From Cloeon dipterum (lineage: Eukaryota > Arthropoda > Insecta > Ephemeroptera > Baetidae), in contig NC_088788.1 of the NCBI RefSeq assembly GCF_949628265.1, forward strand, positions 34,768,335 to 34,832,334: 64,000 bases of DNA, in the 5' to 3' direction. A model generated the notes under the pieces. The model saw only the letters and a list, made by a program, of their open reading frames with translations. It was not told the origin of the DNA and did not search any database. The position numbers and the translations under genes were made by a program. Positions 40,451 through 54,301 of this stretch are shown one piece after another (the first letter of the stretch is position 1; each line of letters begins with the position of its first letter).

Positions 40451-43199
40451 ATTTATACACCAACTTCGCCGCTGCTTCTTCCAGCAACGTGCATTTTTCA
40501 TTGTAATTAAGCTGTAATTATGCGACGATGAGTGCTGAATTATGCGTTTCCAGTTGATGACTCCCCATCGGCACTCCTGCTGTCCGGCCAGAGTTGCAAG
40601 CAGGACTGAAATATTATCTCTGATGATATACATTGCATTGCGAAAACGCTGCAAGACTGAATTAATGATAATTGCTGTCGCAAATAGAAATAATTCAGTA
40701 GGAATTAATGAGCGATTGTGTTTCCCTTCAAGTGCTCTCTCTTAATCTGACATTTTCAAACGGAAAAGAATAAAAGAAATAATTAATTGTTTCTTGTAGT
40801 CACACATTCTCCGCACTAGAAAGCAGCTGTTCCGGCTCGTAAGGTCGTCATCACCACCGCAGCAGACCCGGAATCACCACTGCAGGGACTCTGCCAATCG
40901 TTAAAACTGATCGACTGAATTTTAAGATTTGAATTCTCTGTAGTTTCAGTAGCTTAAAAATACTTGATGGAAGATTTGTATTGACATGTCAATATTATGG
41001 AACTTCCTGTATTGTGTGCTTTGATAAATTACTATTCTTAAAATGATTTGTGAAATAAAATAAATAAGTCAAATTCATTTGTTCTTTATGAGAAAGTCAA
41101 AGTGGAAAAAACGAGTTATTTTTGCACCTTGCAAATGGATAGTTTTTAAACAGGCCAAAATTTGATTTAAAATAATATTTTTCTTTTTCGAGCTCATGGT
41201 AGAGGGGTAAGACCCACCCCTGGCCCTAGGGAACGGAAATTTTTTAAAACAAAACTTAGTCAGCACTGTGCGTTTTTGGTGTCATTCCATATTTTTTTGC
41301 CATTAGAAACTCAATCCAGGACTTAGTTTAATCCTATCTCACTCCATTTGGTCGTAAAAAGCCAAAATTTGCAGTTGTTTTTTTTCTTATTCTCATTCTC
41401 TTTGTTATAGACATGCAGAGATTAGATTATTATAATTTATTCACGCACATTTTAATTGCGAATAACGTTGATTACAAATTGCAACAACGTTGCAATAATA
41501 ATTATACGCAACATTATAAATCAAGATACAAAGTTATACAAAGAGGACATGGTCGCGCTTGTTAGATAGCAAAGCTCCTCGTTTCTTTACACCTGAGAAA
41601 GCGCCGATTGAATGCTATAATGCGCGATAAGCTGATGCAACGCGAGTTGCAAAAAAATAATAATAAAATAATTTAGCAGCTGTATGCAAAATCTGCCGAA
41701 GATACGATTTATGGCGGCGCCGGCCCACTCGAGAAATTGGCCGGCGTGCCGAGGAGCGAGCGGAAAGATCCCGAAGAAGTTTGCCAGCCTGAGTCTCAGG
41801 TTCAATTACCGAGCACGCCCTTGGACTGCGCGAGTCGTCTGAGCGGCAAACAAGATGCCTGCCGTCGTTTTCCTTGATTGCCGCGCGTTAGAAAAGCGAG
41901 AAAAACGACGAGACGGGTACGTGATGAAGCATTGTTGTCCGCGCGTCCAGCTTTAATATTGTTAGTACGCGCGGCCGCCAAGAAACTGCATTGCTCGGCG
42001 CACAACGCACCACCTCGATCGCTTGCTGAAACGGATGGCAGTGCAGCAGTCGAGCGAAAAATTCTTTAAACTGGAGAAAAGAATGATTTATATGATGGTG
42101 CGATTCTCTTTTGAAATTGGGCGCCACCCAAATCGACGAAACGAAAAGCCAAAGCTGGTGCCAGTGAGCTTGTCGAGCGCAGGATTACGCGTCTCGACTT
42201 TGACAGTTGGTGCTGTGCAGGCTCGCAGCTTATTCAAACTTTTTGTCGATGCAACCAACGCAGATTTTGATATTGACACCCAAAACCCTGGGATTTGAGA
42301 GGAATTTTAAATACTTGTAAGGGTGTGGCCTTTATTTAGCACTGAAATGTCTTGCGTGTAAGATTTAATTTTTATATTTTAATTGGAGATTGTAAATAAA
42401 ACCTTAAATGTGGGCCTTGAAAATGGGCATTGATTAACTATAATTAACCTTGGTCCGATCCAAACCTTTAAAATAAATCAAATAGAAAACTGTCATGCAC
42501 AGAATTTTCCTTCTTTATTTTAACCCTTAGAAATAGTCTCCATAAAAGCTATATTTTTTAATATTCGGTATTTTCTGGCACAGGGCAGAGCCATTATTAT
42601 TTCTTCTTCCTTTAAAAATGTGAATTTTTCTGACAGTTTAAAAAATAAGAAAGTCACGCAGAAACTCTCAACCATAAATGAAAATCATAAAATCTACTTA
42701 GAAGGCCTTCTCAAGTATGAAAACACTTAGCTAAAAATAATAAACAATTGAATATCTTGCATTTACTATTTCTTCTCACACTCAAAGCCAAGAAGAATTT
42801 GCAATGCAAACTTAGATTATCCGAAAGATTGCAGAGCACAAGTTTGAAGGACAGCAATTGAAACTGCAAAGACCAAAAATTGCAAAACACTACAGCAGCG
42901 CTGTCATTGTTTTATAACAAGCTCTTTGTTTCCTCTCAGCATTTGAGGGTCATATTATATTGAACCAACTAAAAGTCGATTGCAATCAAAATCGACAGTT
43001 TCAAGTGGAGAGCAATAATTTATTTTATTTTCCCCGTGACGATGAAAACGATTTAGCAATGCTTTCTTAACGCAACAGACACTGCTTGTCATTGTAATAA
43101 TAAGCGACCGGAGAGATAAACGAAAGTGATTATTTGTTCTCACAACTTACATCTTGCACAAGTTTGCAATGAGAATAATTAATGCTACGCAGACATTAT
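40451..43199. other. Noncoding sequence, no gene recognised
   Basis: AT-rich, with GC-richer DNA at 41700-42200. ORFs there lack splice context and family resemblance. Confidence 0.35.
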
Positions 43200-43990
43200 G
43201 GCGATAAATATCTCATAGAATTGCAAAAACTGCACACCGTTAGACTCGTCTCGAACTTCCCTGACCGCAGCTGTCGAGTTTAAAGGGTGCTTGCCCCAAC
43301 CTCTTTTAAACTACTGCTACTGATACAATTTTAATTGCTGACTCACAGGGTAGGGTTATACAAGTTTTTACGTTTTGCAAAGGGGGTTGAAACATACCAA
43401 TTTGGGGAGTGAATGGAGTTAGGACAATCCCTAAACCATTCAGCTTGTCAGAGAAAGTCAAGACGAGTCTAAAGGTGTGCAGTTTTTCGCCATTCTGATA
43501 GTTAGAACCTGAGATTTGGAGTTGCAAATATTTGCAAAACACGGAAAATTAAGTGATCCTTCGAGTTTTAAATTGTAATTTCTTGAAAACAAAAAAATTA
43601 CAGCTTTCTGAATTTCCAAACAAGTTCACACATATCATGGGACAGTTTTTAAGCGCATTTTCAAAATTCCAAAATTTAAATTACAAACAATTATCAATTG
43701 TGACCTTTGACCTTGACCCTAGGACATCATATTTTGCATTAGTTTGATTGGGCTTGATGAGAGGAATCCAAATCACACTTAAATTTTGAAATTGCACCAC
43801 AAGGAGATGAGATAAAGGGGTCTCAAAAATTTCCAAAGTTGTGTCCTGTAAAACCCGTAAAATGAATATTTGTATTATGACGTAATCTACTTTCAAAGAC
43901 TGAATTTCATACATTTACAGTTTGCTTGAACTTCGGCTAATTTTGTCCTCCGGCCGTTGACATTTCACTCTCTTCTTCTTGTCAAATTTA
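43200..43990. repeat. RepA element with opposed arms and an attached internal segment
   Basis: The left arm (43205-43315) reads GCAAAAACTGCACACCGTTA and then GACTCGTCTCGAACTTCC. The right arm (about 43380-43540) is its reverse complement, with AAGACGAGTCTAAAGGTGTG and then TTAGAACCTGAGATTTGGAG. The following segment to about 43990 shares ordered modules with 61140-61400, including TTGAAATTGCACCAC-like and GTTGACATTTCA-like blocks. Confidence 0.75.
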
Positions 43991-44448
43991 AATTTCCACT
44001 GATGACGTTCAGCAAAAATTAACACGAAAATTTGGACCGTTTTGCTGAAATGCCGTTTGGAACAATCCATTAAAAAATTATTGCTTGTTAAAAATATCAT
44101 GTCATCAGCCGCAGCAGCAGTGCAAATTGCCGAGGAGCAACATCTTGATCGCGACGGAAACAGAGTCAAGAATGTTTTTTCGAGCGAAAAGCGTGGTTTG
44201 CACTGAACGAATGCGTGTGTGTGAGAAAGGTTTGCCATTCGCTCGCATGCACTTGATACGCGCGAGTGTGTTTCATTTGTGTAAATATCGCGCCGAGCAG
44301 TGTATCATAATTACAGAAGCGATTTCAAGGATAACGACTGGTTATTATTCTGCGGACGACCCCAAGTCTAGGGGAAACACACAAAAAACACCGCGCGCAA
44401 CAGCGAACGAACGAACCAACGAACAGCGGACGACGAAGACCTGTTCCT

Positions 44449-44452
<4 letters not shown>

Positions 44453-44504
<52 letters not shown>
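44453..44504. repeat. (CT)26 microsatellite
   Basis: A perfect CT array beside CpG-rich sequence. On the other strand it is a GA tract of the type bound by GAGA factor in insects. Confidence 0.95.
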
Positions 44505-44507
<3 letters not shown>

Positions 44508-47500
44508 GTCTCGATCCCATTATGCGTGTTGCTCTCTTGCTCGAGTTTACGATATACATGCACGTACGCAAGTTTCGTTTGTACCGACACGCAGAGATTT
44601 TATTCAACAAAAGGCCGCATATATTGTTAAATACGTGTGTACCAGAGTGCATAGCATAAATATAGTTACGCAGCTCACCCCTGTTGCGGATCGGTCTGCA
44701 CACAGTACTGGACAATCAAGTGCAATAAAAATATTGTTTGAAAAGGGGCGGCCCTGTTCCGCGGTTGCTGCCTCATTGGCTCGCTCGCCTGCTTTTTTAT
44801 CCAAATTATTGAGTGTGTTCGTTGTTGTTCGAATTTAATTTCGACCCTATACCTGTCCCTCGAGGTCTATTTACCGTCTTTGGTTTGGTTTGGGAGAGGT
44901 TTATTATATTACGACTGCTGCCGGCATTTTTCACCAGAATTCGGAGAGAGGATGAGGAAAAGGCATCAGAAACTGTGAATTCTTTGAAATGATGGTCTCC
45001 CCTTTCGGCGAAGAATGTATAGATCAAAATGTCACTTTAACCAAGAAATGAAAAATTTAAACTTTGTCATGAGCATAAACATTAAGCTTCATATTACATT
45101 TAACTATGTTAGTTAAAAATGGTACAAGGCGTTATGTGTAGTTAAAGCAATAAAGCTTTTTCGGTCAAGAAATTCACTATATCTCTTTTAAATACAAGCG
45201 GTGCTGCAGGAAACCTTTAAAGTGCACTCGCATCAAGACAGCATCAATTACATAAGTAATAACAAGGGAACTTCAAGGATCCCGCATTTCAGGGGTCAAT
45301 TTCTTGAATTAGGTAACTTTTTAACGTTTAAATTTCCGCAGTTTTAGTAAGAAATGGAGCTCCAACAAAATGGATGTTATAAAATTGAATTTTGAAGTGA
45401 TATACTATCCTTGAATTTGCCGATCATCTTATCAAAATCTTCACAAATCTGTTCCACAGGTAATGAGATAAACCTGCTCAGCTCTTGTCATTGAGAACAT
45501 TTTTAAAACCTAATTTTTTTCGGAAATACCCAAGGCAAGCAATGAGAATTCGTTTTTGTCTGCGCATATACATATAATTATGTATATATATGTACTAAGT
45601 GGTTTTGGGGGGTAGCTAATCAGAGCCGTCCGCCAATTTTTCCTTTCAGCTTATGTACTGGAATAGCGAGTAAATTGCATTGTTTGCCTCTGTCGCTGCG
45701 AGTGGAGGGGGGCAAGAACGTGCTCTTTCGCTTGCTCTCGCTCTCCCTCCACTGCCCGCTCGTCACCAAAACAAAATTCACAGTCCCGATCCACCGCAAT
45801 GTCTTACAAAGCGAAAATTTCTCCTGCGTTTGCCTTGAGAATTACAATAAAAATGCAAGAAATTTATTTTGAAATGAAAAATATTTTTATAATCCTTTTT
45901 GTTCTACAATCTAATTTTTGTCCAAGCTTGGAGTAGATTGCAAAATTTTCGAACTACAGTGAACTTGGTTGAGCCCTAAACCATCAATGAGCAAGGAATA
46001 CACGAACTTGCGTGCTGTAATCAATTTATATTTCAAACTTTCAAGTGCTCATTATCTAATCAATACATCGTAATTACACAAGTAAAGGCGGATCTTGTCT
46101 GAAAAACAAAATAGCATTATCGGAACTAATTGGCAGGTAAAATTGCTCGGCCCTATTATTAGTCTAATTAAAAAGAAAAAAAGACTGTTCTCCGGGCGGC
46201 TGACAAGTGTGCAATAATGTGGCCCAGCAGCAGTGTCTAATTCCGTCTGAAAAGAGGGCAAAAAAAATACAGCGAGTTGGAAGGTTCCTCTCGTGTTTTC
46301 CCTTCGATGGTCTTTTTCTTCTCTTTTCCCTAACCTTGCTCGCTGCGGTGTCCGTACAGTATATAAAACACGAGGTTATAACGCATAATTCAATCCGAAT
46401 AAAAAGAATACGAGTGCGAGTATGTGTGTGTGTGTGTGCAGGCGGCGGTAAGAATGAAATAACAAACACCGCGCGCGCACACAACACAAACACTTGATCC
46501 CCATAGCGCGCATTTCTTGCATAATCCGTGCTGCACCGCTTAACCTCACACCTCCAGCTCTCACTCGGCGGCGCGCTTATTTTTTATTTTAATCCGCACC
46601 GTCGAGGGTTGTAACTGGAATATAACTAGAGCGTGCACACCTCATAATTAAACGCGCGCCGTGTGGAAATATGAAGAAAAAAAAGCAAGCGACGGCGCGC
46701 TCATTACGCACGCACTTTTTAGTGCGTCGCGTGTGCATTAACGCCCCTCTCATGCAGCGGCGAAACGCGAGCTTTTTGTGCTGAAATGTATTATGAGTCT
46801 ATTGTCGCGATTTACTCGCCGGAAAATCCTTTCTTATGTGCGTTCGCTGGTCTCGCGACCAGTTTTTGGAGGAAAAAATCGAGCAGATGCGCTGCGATTA
46901 CTTACTCAACTCGCAATTTGAATGACCGCGAGGGGGATCAGTGCCGCGAGCAAGGGTCTCGAGTGGAATTTACCGACCCGTGAGCACGCACAATGTCCAT
47001 AAACGTGCCGTGCAAGCCTTTGTGCTCACACTGACCTATCACCTCTTGACAGACTCGCGGGGTGAAAATGTCAAACCCCTGCTTTCGATTTTTTTTATAG
47101 TTATTAATTATGTCAGCGATGCTCCACGTGCTTCAACACATAAGGGTGGCATTACAACAATGTTTTGGGGAAATTATCCAAATTTTATTTACTTTCACCT
47201 CAAACGGAATTGGTATTTGTTTTATCCCAAGAATTCACGCAGATATTTCATGAATGTGTGCACGCAGAGAGTGCAGAGTGTGAGTTTTTATCACCTTGTT
47301 AACCAGTCCAGCTCATTACGGGACGGGAAAACAATTCGAATGGTATGCAATTTTTGTAAATTCGACTCCCAAACCCCAAGGGTTTTTGGAATCAGTCGCC
47401 GTGGTATCGGAAAAGCGCTGCGGATATTAAATTTACAACCGGCATTTGGACTATCAGATTTTTTTGGCAGAACATGTATCAATGAATTTTTTGGTGGATG

Positions 47501-48540
47501 ACCCTATCCATTAAGAATGTACTTATTATTTTTATTCAAAATTATCAAATCCCTCTATAACATAGCATGGGTATGTCGATAGCAGCCGCCGACTGACCTG
47601 TCATATCATGGCTTCATTTCTTATTCGCAGGCTTGCAGCATATCATTTTTCAGTGCGTCGCTCGCTGCTGTTGGCACCGTAAAACGTTTTATGGTCGGCT
47701 GATATTTCCTGCGTCCCCTATTTTCGCGTGATTTCCATTATGAAATTACGCATGTCAAGAAAGTAAATCCGATACAGCAGGCTAGACAGAAAACTGATTC
47801 AAGGCCGTCCGCAAATGTTAGAAGAGTTTGGTGTGCGAAAAAACCGTTAACAAATTTGTACCTGACAAAATCTGCACTTTTCAGGGCTCTCTTTAGCACG
47901 AAATCTGAGAGAGTAAGCAAAGCGAGTGTATTAGATTGGTTATGTTTAGTTTATAAAATGAAACCAGATAGCTCCTGAGCACGTTGGGAGACATTTTCGG
48001 CGAGAATGACAGAGTGTGGGAATTGTTGACGCATATATTTATTGCAAAACATTGTAAATACTTTCAGATAATTGTGATTTATCCATAATGGTAATTTAAT
48101 GATGCAGGAATTTGTTGTATACGATAATTATTCAATCAAAGAGACGAAATCTTCAGTTAAATATTATTTTTAATATATTTTCTTGCGTGGTTTCTAATTT
48201 TAGAGCCATTTCAATATCATTATATTTTCCTTTTAAGAGTGAACTGAACTAATTAATAGTCGATCTAATCGTTTCCCTCTGCAGCAACAGTATGTTTCAA
48301 GCTATTTTTAACCTGAGGTCGTTTGAAACTCCATGCTGCAATTAGGTTCTGTACTCAAGAGTGTACGTCTTTGTGCCTCCGTGCAAGGTCGGTGGGTGTA
48401 AGAACAGAAAGGCTGCGCAGAGAGAGCAAATAAATAAAACGGCAGAGCGCGAATTCTAGGCGCGGATTTTGTTGGAATAGGTCGCAGACAGATTTATAAC
48501 CTTTCAACCTGCCGTTAAAAGCGCGCCAGGTGCAAATTTC
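44505..48540. other. Noncoding sequence, no gene recognised
   Basis: Mixed AT-rich DNA with CpG-rich islands around 46460-46780 and a short TG tract at about 46422-46438. I find no exon I can support. Confidence 0.35.
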
Positions 48541-48973
48541 GGCCAGGGCGTACCTTTGCCGCGAGATGATCGATCGACCTGAGAGCAGGCAGCGCGCGTG
48601 ACGTCAGATGCTAAACCAGGGGAGCAACAGGTGGGAAAACGGAGGGAGGGAGGGTGCCTTTGGCCGCGCCGAGCCGGCCCGACGCCGCAGTCGCAGTGGC
48701 AGCCCGAGTGCCCAAGGGTGCGGACGCGAGAGAAGCTCAGGGTGTGTCCACCTGGCGGCGGCAGGTAGCTATGTGTTCGCGCCGAAATTACAGCAGCGCT
48801 AGAGAAGAAGGTTCACGGCCGTTCGCTCCACGCCGAGAACTGCCTTCGATGGCGCTGCTGCCGCGCGGGCTTGCTTTGTTCAAAAATAATAACGACTTCT
48901 TGGCTTGTGTATGCGGTGCATGGCCAGCACTGGAATCGAATATTCTGCATAATCTGCCCTTTCAGCGTCGCGT

Positions 48974-49004
<31 letters not shown>

Positions 49005-49070
49005 CTGTTCGATCTGCCGCGATTTGCGAATTCCTCGCCAGTTTTTGCTGCGGGCCCGCCATAAAACCTT
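48541..49070. promoter_or_regulatory. CpG-rich patch with palindromic CRE and (GA)14
   Basis: Contains TGACGTCA at 48599-48606 and a GA array at 48974-49001 in a CpG-dense block. This combination is typical of promoter or enhancer DNA. No convincing coding frame was found. Confidence 0.35.
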
Positions 49071-49639
49071 TGCCTCTCCACGCTTTGTTTTGCTCCTTTC
49101 AAGGTGTATGATTTATCGCGCGATACGTTTCCTTCCCGTGATTTTTTGTTGTTAGCGAATTACTCTAGCAGGGAGGATGTTTGGAAATGCGCTCAGTGCG
49201 GCGAAGGGCCATTAAAAATTGCGGGCTGGCGCAAGGCCAGGAGAGTAATTACTTTCAAAGTGACAACAGCACTCTGGTCAATAATAAAATCTGCAGCAAC
49301 CCAAAGTCGGCGAACGTGCCAAACAAAAGCCGCCGTCTTTGCATAGCAACTCGAAAATTACGAGTTTCCTTCACAAGGGTCTTTTAATCTGGAGATATTG
49401 ATTTTCTTTGGCGATAGAAAGCCAATCACCGCGGGGCACGAGTAAAGTGTTTTCTCTGTTCGGTAATTGAACTCGCGGAGACATGCAATTATCTTTGAGA
49501 AATTGGCATGTGTCTCGCCAAAGTTATGCAAAAAGCCAAGACATGCTCTTGTTTTCAGGGTACGCTGACGAATCAAACCACGCGTTGCAAAATAGCAGCA
49601 GCTAAATCTGCTCGAAACCTTTTCAATATTCGACTTTTT

Positions 49640-49950
49640 ACTTTAATAAAGTACAGTAGAGCTTTACAGGCTCAAAATTAAGAGCATTTTGCATTGTTGA
49701 ATATAGAAAATAGTTTAGGTTTGTGGTATTTTGCAAAAGTTTATCAATAAAATCAGGCCCGAGGAACAGTTAAATTTAAGATTTTGTTAAAATTTATCGA
49801 TTTTTTCTTTTGATTTAGATCCCTCTCGTCGCGATCTATCGAATGTTGTAGGAATTTTGAGGAAAAACTCGCTAATTTGAGAAAAAATCGTGATTTTACA
49901 GTAGGGAGACAAAATGCAAACTTTTGAGCGGATTTTCTAAAAAATTGAAA
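49640..49950 (+). repeat. RepB copy (second subtype)
   Basis: Co-linear with 13214-13535: AGAGCTTTACAG, then CCCTCTCGTCGCGATCTATC, then ATCGTGATTTTACAGTAGGG and AGACA. Confidence 0.85.
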
Positions 49951-50699
49951 AGATAACCTGGGAAATTTATAGCTTTCTCCTAATTTTTAGATGAGTCTGT
50001 TTCATAAATTATCTGAAACCCCTTTTCTTTGATGGTAATGGAGTCTCTTCTATTCATTAGCAGAAATGAATAATTTGAAGGAAAATGCATATTTTACGCA
50101 GAACATGCCAAACGAATTTGGTTTATTGCACTCTCGCAATCGCTGTCGGATGAGGCAAAAGTGCGAAAATGGCAGCGGCCTCCGTCTGCTGATTGGGTGA
50201 AAATTGGATAATTCAAGATCACTGACTGCATAATTGCGCGAGTCTGCCTTGGAACCGAGTCAACCGAGTGAGACTCATGTGGGATTCTCTTGGCTGCGCG
50301 CGGAATTCCAAGGGTCGGGTGCATATTTGCATAATTACATAGGCTGCCGCGGTGCTGCCGGTCAGAAATTCCGAACGGCCGACGCCCGACTTGTTGCTCC
50401 AGCGTCGGCTGGCCGAGAGCAAGCACCTCTTATAATCGCGAAACTAATAGCCACCTGGGCCGATTTACTTGATTATAGAGACGCGTTTTTCACTGCCATT
50501 GATGGTGTTTAATTCGCAATTTTATTCATGAAGAAACTGATGGGGGTAATTACAATTATAACTGAGTAACTGGACTTAATTGCCGCGTAGGCTAATGGCA
50601 AACACTGTTGCACATCGCGCGCGGTGATGAATGGCGCGCGTTAAGTATAGTGAATGGCAAGTGCGGCAGGTGAATTATTTATTTTTCTTCATGGAATAA

Positions 50700-51320
50700 T
50701 TTTTTAGTTAGAAATGCATTGCCGGATGCGAGAGAAAGAGAGCGAACGAAAATGAATGAGAAGGAACAAGTGCAGTCGAACGAGAGTAACAATGGGCCGC
50801 GGCAACAATGGGGGCCGGCGAGCGCGAAAAGAGGAGCAGCGTGCGAGGCCGTTGCCGGTTGCCTGCCGCCGCCACCGCCACCGCCGCCGCTGCTGGAGAA
50901 GCAGATAATAAAATTTTGGACAAAAAACGCGAGTCTGAAGTGGCTTTATAATGTGGAAATAATGGTTCCCTGGCGGCGGGAGAAGTTGAGTGAGTTGGCC
51001 GAGCAGCCGCAGAGGAGGAGAACCGGTTCTTTTGCGGTGTGCGAGCGAGCAAGCGAGGCAGCCAGCCGAGCTGGCTGAGCGAACCCGAGTGTCTTTCGCA
51101 TTCGAGTCTTTTTCTCGCGGCTGCAAGGTTGATGGTGTGGTGGTGGCTGCTCCAGCTCTTGCAGCATCCCTCATCTCGCTCTCGCTCTCGCTGCAGCATC
51201 CAACCGTCATCTCTGCGTGGTCACTCTCCTTCTCCTCCTCCTTCTACTTCTTGCTTGCCATTAGTCAGCGTCCGGCAGAGCTGCCGGCGGGTCACTAGCC
51301 GGTGCCCTCTCCGTGCCCTG
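50700..51320. promoter_or_regulatory. CpG-rich low-complexity patch
   Basis: Long open frames on both strands come from (CCG)n, (CTC)n and (GCGAGC)n runs rather than a recognisable protein. It includes a run of eight Pro codons at about 50869-50892. It is probably regulatory or an unrecognised GC-rich first exon. Confidence 0.3.
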
Positions 51321-53434
51321 CTGCCTGTGAATACTGCACTCGGCCACAATTTTCGCACTCTAGGCTCTCGCTGCTTTGGTTTGTTACTTTTCTTTCATTT
51401 CTCACTTTTTCTTATTTCTTCATAATCAATTTGTTTTAAATTTCTTAACTCTATTTGTTTAAAATTTAGAAAAACGTTGGAACACTATCTATTTTGTTTG
51501 AAAATGGCAAGCTGGTTCTCCTTATTTTTGTTTCTCAGAATCAACGGGGAAAATTCTTTTTTTGGAATACTAAAAAAATATCTTTTTAAAGGGCAAAATT
51601 TTTTGAGCTTCTTGTATATTTTTTTATTTAATTAAAAGACCTCTAGTCAGAGGATTTAATTAATAAATTAATTTGTCAATTATAGTTAAATTTGGTGTTA
51701 ATTTTTTCTTTGAAAATCTGAATTAAAAAAAGATAACCTTGGGGACAATCTCTATCTATGTTTTTTTTCTTCTCATTTTTCACCAGGCTCAGAAATAATT
51801 TATTCGAGCAATCGTGAAATTGAATTATATGACACCACGTTGAAAAGTTTTAAAGTTTAACTTTGGCTTTGATTAATTTGGGAATGTCGCTTTTTTATCG
51901 CAAACTAATCTTAGTTTAATTTTGAACAAATCCCGAAAAAACGAATTGATAAAATATAAATTTAATGCGCATTAAAATACATTCAGTACAATTCATTCTA
52001 AAACATTGATCGCCATCTTGTTTTTCGATCTGGAGGCTCCATCACAAACATGGAGACTTAAATTACTGCTGATCCTATTTTCAATTTATGAATAACTTCA
52101 TTTAAAATATCCTCCTTTTATTTTAATTTATAAAAATCTGTTAAAAACTGATGCTTTCATAATAGTTTTGATTGAGTTGTTAATCGGTGTTTATAGTGTG
52201 CTACTAGCGGGTAACCTGAATATAAAAATCAGTGTTGCCCCGCACGTGACATTTCGCAGTCCCCGGCACACACGAGATTTTAGGATAACAATAAATTAGT
52301 CAGGTGATGGTGTCAAACAGGTGGTCGATTGTGCAAAGCGAATTGGCATTTGAAGCGACACACACGTGAATAGCAAATTAATGACACACTCTGCGTGTCA
52401 CAATAAATAAGCGCCGCCGATGCTGCAACACCTCACCCTTTTCTTTTTACACCCACTTTCTATATAGACGCAAAACAGCTTTTTACAAGAGGGAATGTGT
52501 GCTCACAATCGGCTCTTGTTAATGAGCCTGCTCGACCTTTACACCTGGAATCGAGGAGACGAGTTTTTTGACGCACAAATGCTCTTTTCGCTTCATAATA
52601 ATAATGGTTTTATTTTCTTACAACTCGGACACGTTTTGGAATTAAAAAAAACTGGTCAAGCTTTGGTGAGAGTTCAAAGCATTCAGACATTTTTTATTTG
52701 AATTTGCATGCCTAATGACTCACGATATTCACCTGAAATTGCTTCCAGTGGCGGCCGCAGCGAGCGAAGATTGAAGATGAACCGTCGAAAGGTCTCAGAG
52801 TTTGGTAACTCCACCACCGTTGGCCCAAGCAAATTGAGACTGGAGCCAACGGTTGAGGAGTTCCTCACCTTTGTGTGCCCATAATCACCACACCAGCGAA
52901 TCCCCAGCAGACAAACACACACGCCACATGTTATTACTTTTTTCCATTCCGTCTGTACCTTTCTGCAAGCCTGGCGAATGGAATTCCCGGGGCCAGCATC
53001 CTCGTCGGCTGCACGAGCGCAATTTCCTTCTCCCTCGCTGTGTGAGTGTGTGTGTGTGAGTGCATGTGCCTGTCATTATATATGTTATATACCTTTTTAT
53101 AGCGTACGGGAAATCTCATCAGTCGCAAGTCGTGCCGAAAAGTTGTAAAATTAATTAGACGGAATTCGAAACTAGGGTCGTTTCCCTTTGTGATTTTGGA
53201 GTTGGCGTTTGTCCTCTAATTTTTCGCCTCGTCACACGCTCTCAAGGATTTCTAAATGATTCGCATTATTGCACCGTCGAGAAACTGGAAGGGAAACGCC
53301 TAGACATTAAACTCACGCTCCATTTGCCGACGTTAGAGTTTCATGTTTCTTCAAATTTTCTTTTTCAAAAATGGCCTTCAATCATAAGGACCATGTATTT
53401 AACACGCTAATCATATCATTAGCAAAAAAGTACC
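51321..53434. other. Noncoding sequence, no gene recognised
   Basis: AT-rich to about 52240, then mixed. The 52740-53060 interval has exon-like frames on both strands with nearby splice-like motifs, but no recognisable protein. Confidence 0.35.
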
Positions 53435-53872
53435 CCTGGAATTTAATTTTTGACGATGCCAATTGATTATTAGTGTGGAAAATTCGACACGACGTGCCGA
53501 AAATCGGCGGAAGTGGTTTTTGACCAATTATAGAGAAGGGAGCATTTCTTTGACAGATCGAGACAACAACGCCACAGTGACAGCCACCCCAAGCTCTAAT
53601 CTAATGCTGGCTGACCTGACTTGATGCTTGACTTGACCACTATTTCTCCCTGTGGCGCTGCTGTCTCCATATACTAGCCAATCAAAACGCTCCCTTCTTT
53701 GATTGTCACCGGAATTCTTGTGTCAATTTCAGACCAAAAGCCGCTAAAGTAACGGTGTTCACGTTTCCGCCGATTTTCGGGATGTCTTCTAGAATTATCG
53801 ACAGATTCGTCTGCCTTACTTAATTCGACTCACAGTCATCGATTTTGGCACTGTCGAAAATTAAATTCCAGG
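53435..53872. mobile_element. 438-bp inverted-repeat element, MITE-like
   Basis: The left end, CCTGGAATTTAATTTTTGAC, is matched at the right end by GTCGAAAATTAAATTCCAGG in reverse complement, with one mismatch. Further paired blocks lie inward: CCGAAAATCGGCGGAA near 53500 pairs with TTCCGCCGATTTTCGG near 53765, GAAGGGAGC near 53537 with GCTCCCTTC near 53690, and CGCCACAG near 53570 with CTGTGGCG near 53651. There is no ORF and no clear target-site duplication. It is probably a non-autonomous DNA transposon; the superfamily is unassigned. Confidence 0.75.
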
Positions 53873-54260
53873 AAATCTTTAAACTTGATAACATTGTCAC
53901 TTGTGAGAGACGATCTGAAACAATCTGGATGAGCATTTACCTTTTAATAGATGTCGAACATGTCATGCTTTTATACGCATGAGCTAATAGTTATGTTTGC
54001 ACTTAGCTCGAGCTGCTGTCTCGCCCAGGGTCTCGAGTGGGAAGGAGAAAAATTCATGCACCGTGCAGGTGGAAATAAATCACTTCCGCGCGCTCGCTGT
54101 AATTGCAATGGCGGCAGCTCTGATTTTTTAGCTCGGAGCGGCGTGCCGCCAACTGCACGCCGTGCACGGTGAAAAGGAAAGAACGGCCCTGAACTTGACC
54201 TCAAACGAAGCTGCCGCTGGGATTCAACCTATGCGGTAATGCATCAGGTTTGACTCTCTC

Positions 54261-54283
54261 TTATAGGAGAGAGAGAGAGAGAG
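54261..54283. repeat. Short (GA)n tract
   Basis: GA dinucleotide run of about 20 bp, starting in AGGAGAGAGAG and ending in GAGGC. Confidence 0.8.
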
Positions 54284-54301
54284 GCTCGGTGAGACGTTGT
54301 T

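Noticed and set aside
44345..44715. ORFs with Arg-Glu or Ser-Leu repeats
   Set aside because: They are translations of the (CT)26 microsatellite, with no other coding evidence.
47159..47501. Plus-strand frame of over 100 aa (MFWGNYPNFIYF...)
   Set aside because: No homology recognised, no splice context, and the opposite strand is also open. Probably chance.
50704..51210. 168-aa and 163-aa minus-strand ORFs and 119-aa and 128-aa plus-strand ORFs
   Set aside because: Overlapping frames on both strands driven by CCG, CTC and GCGAGC runs; at most one could be real and none is recognisable.
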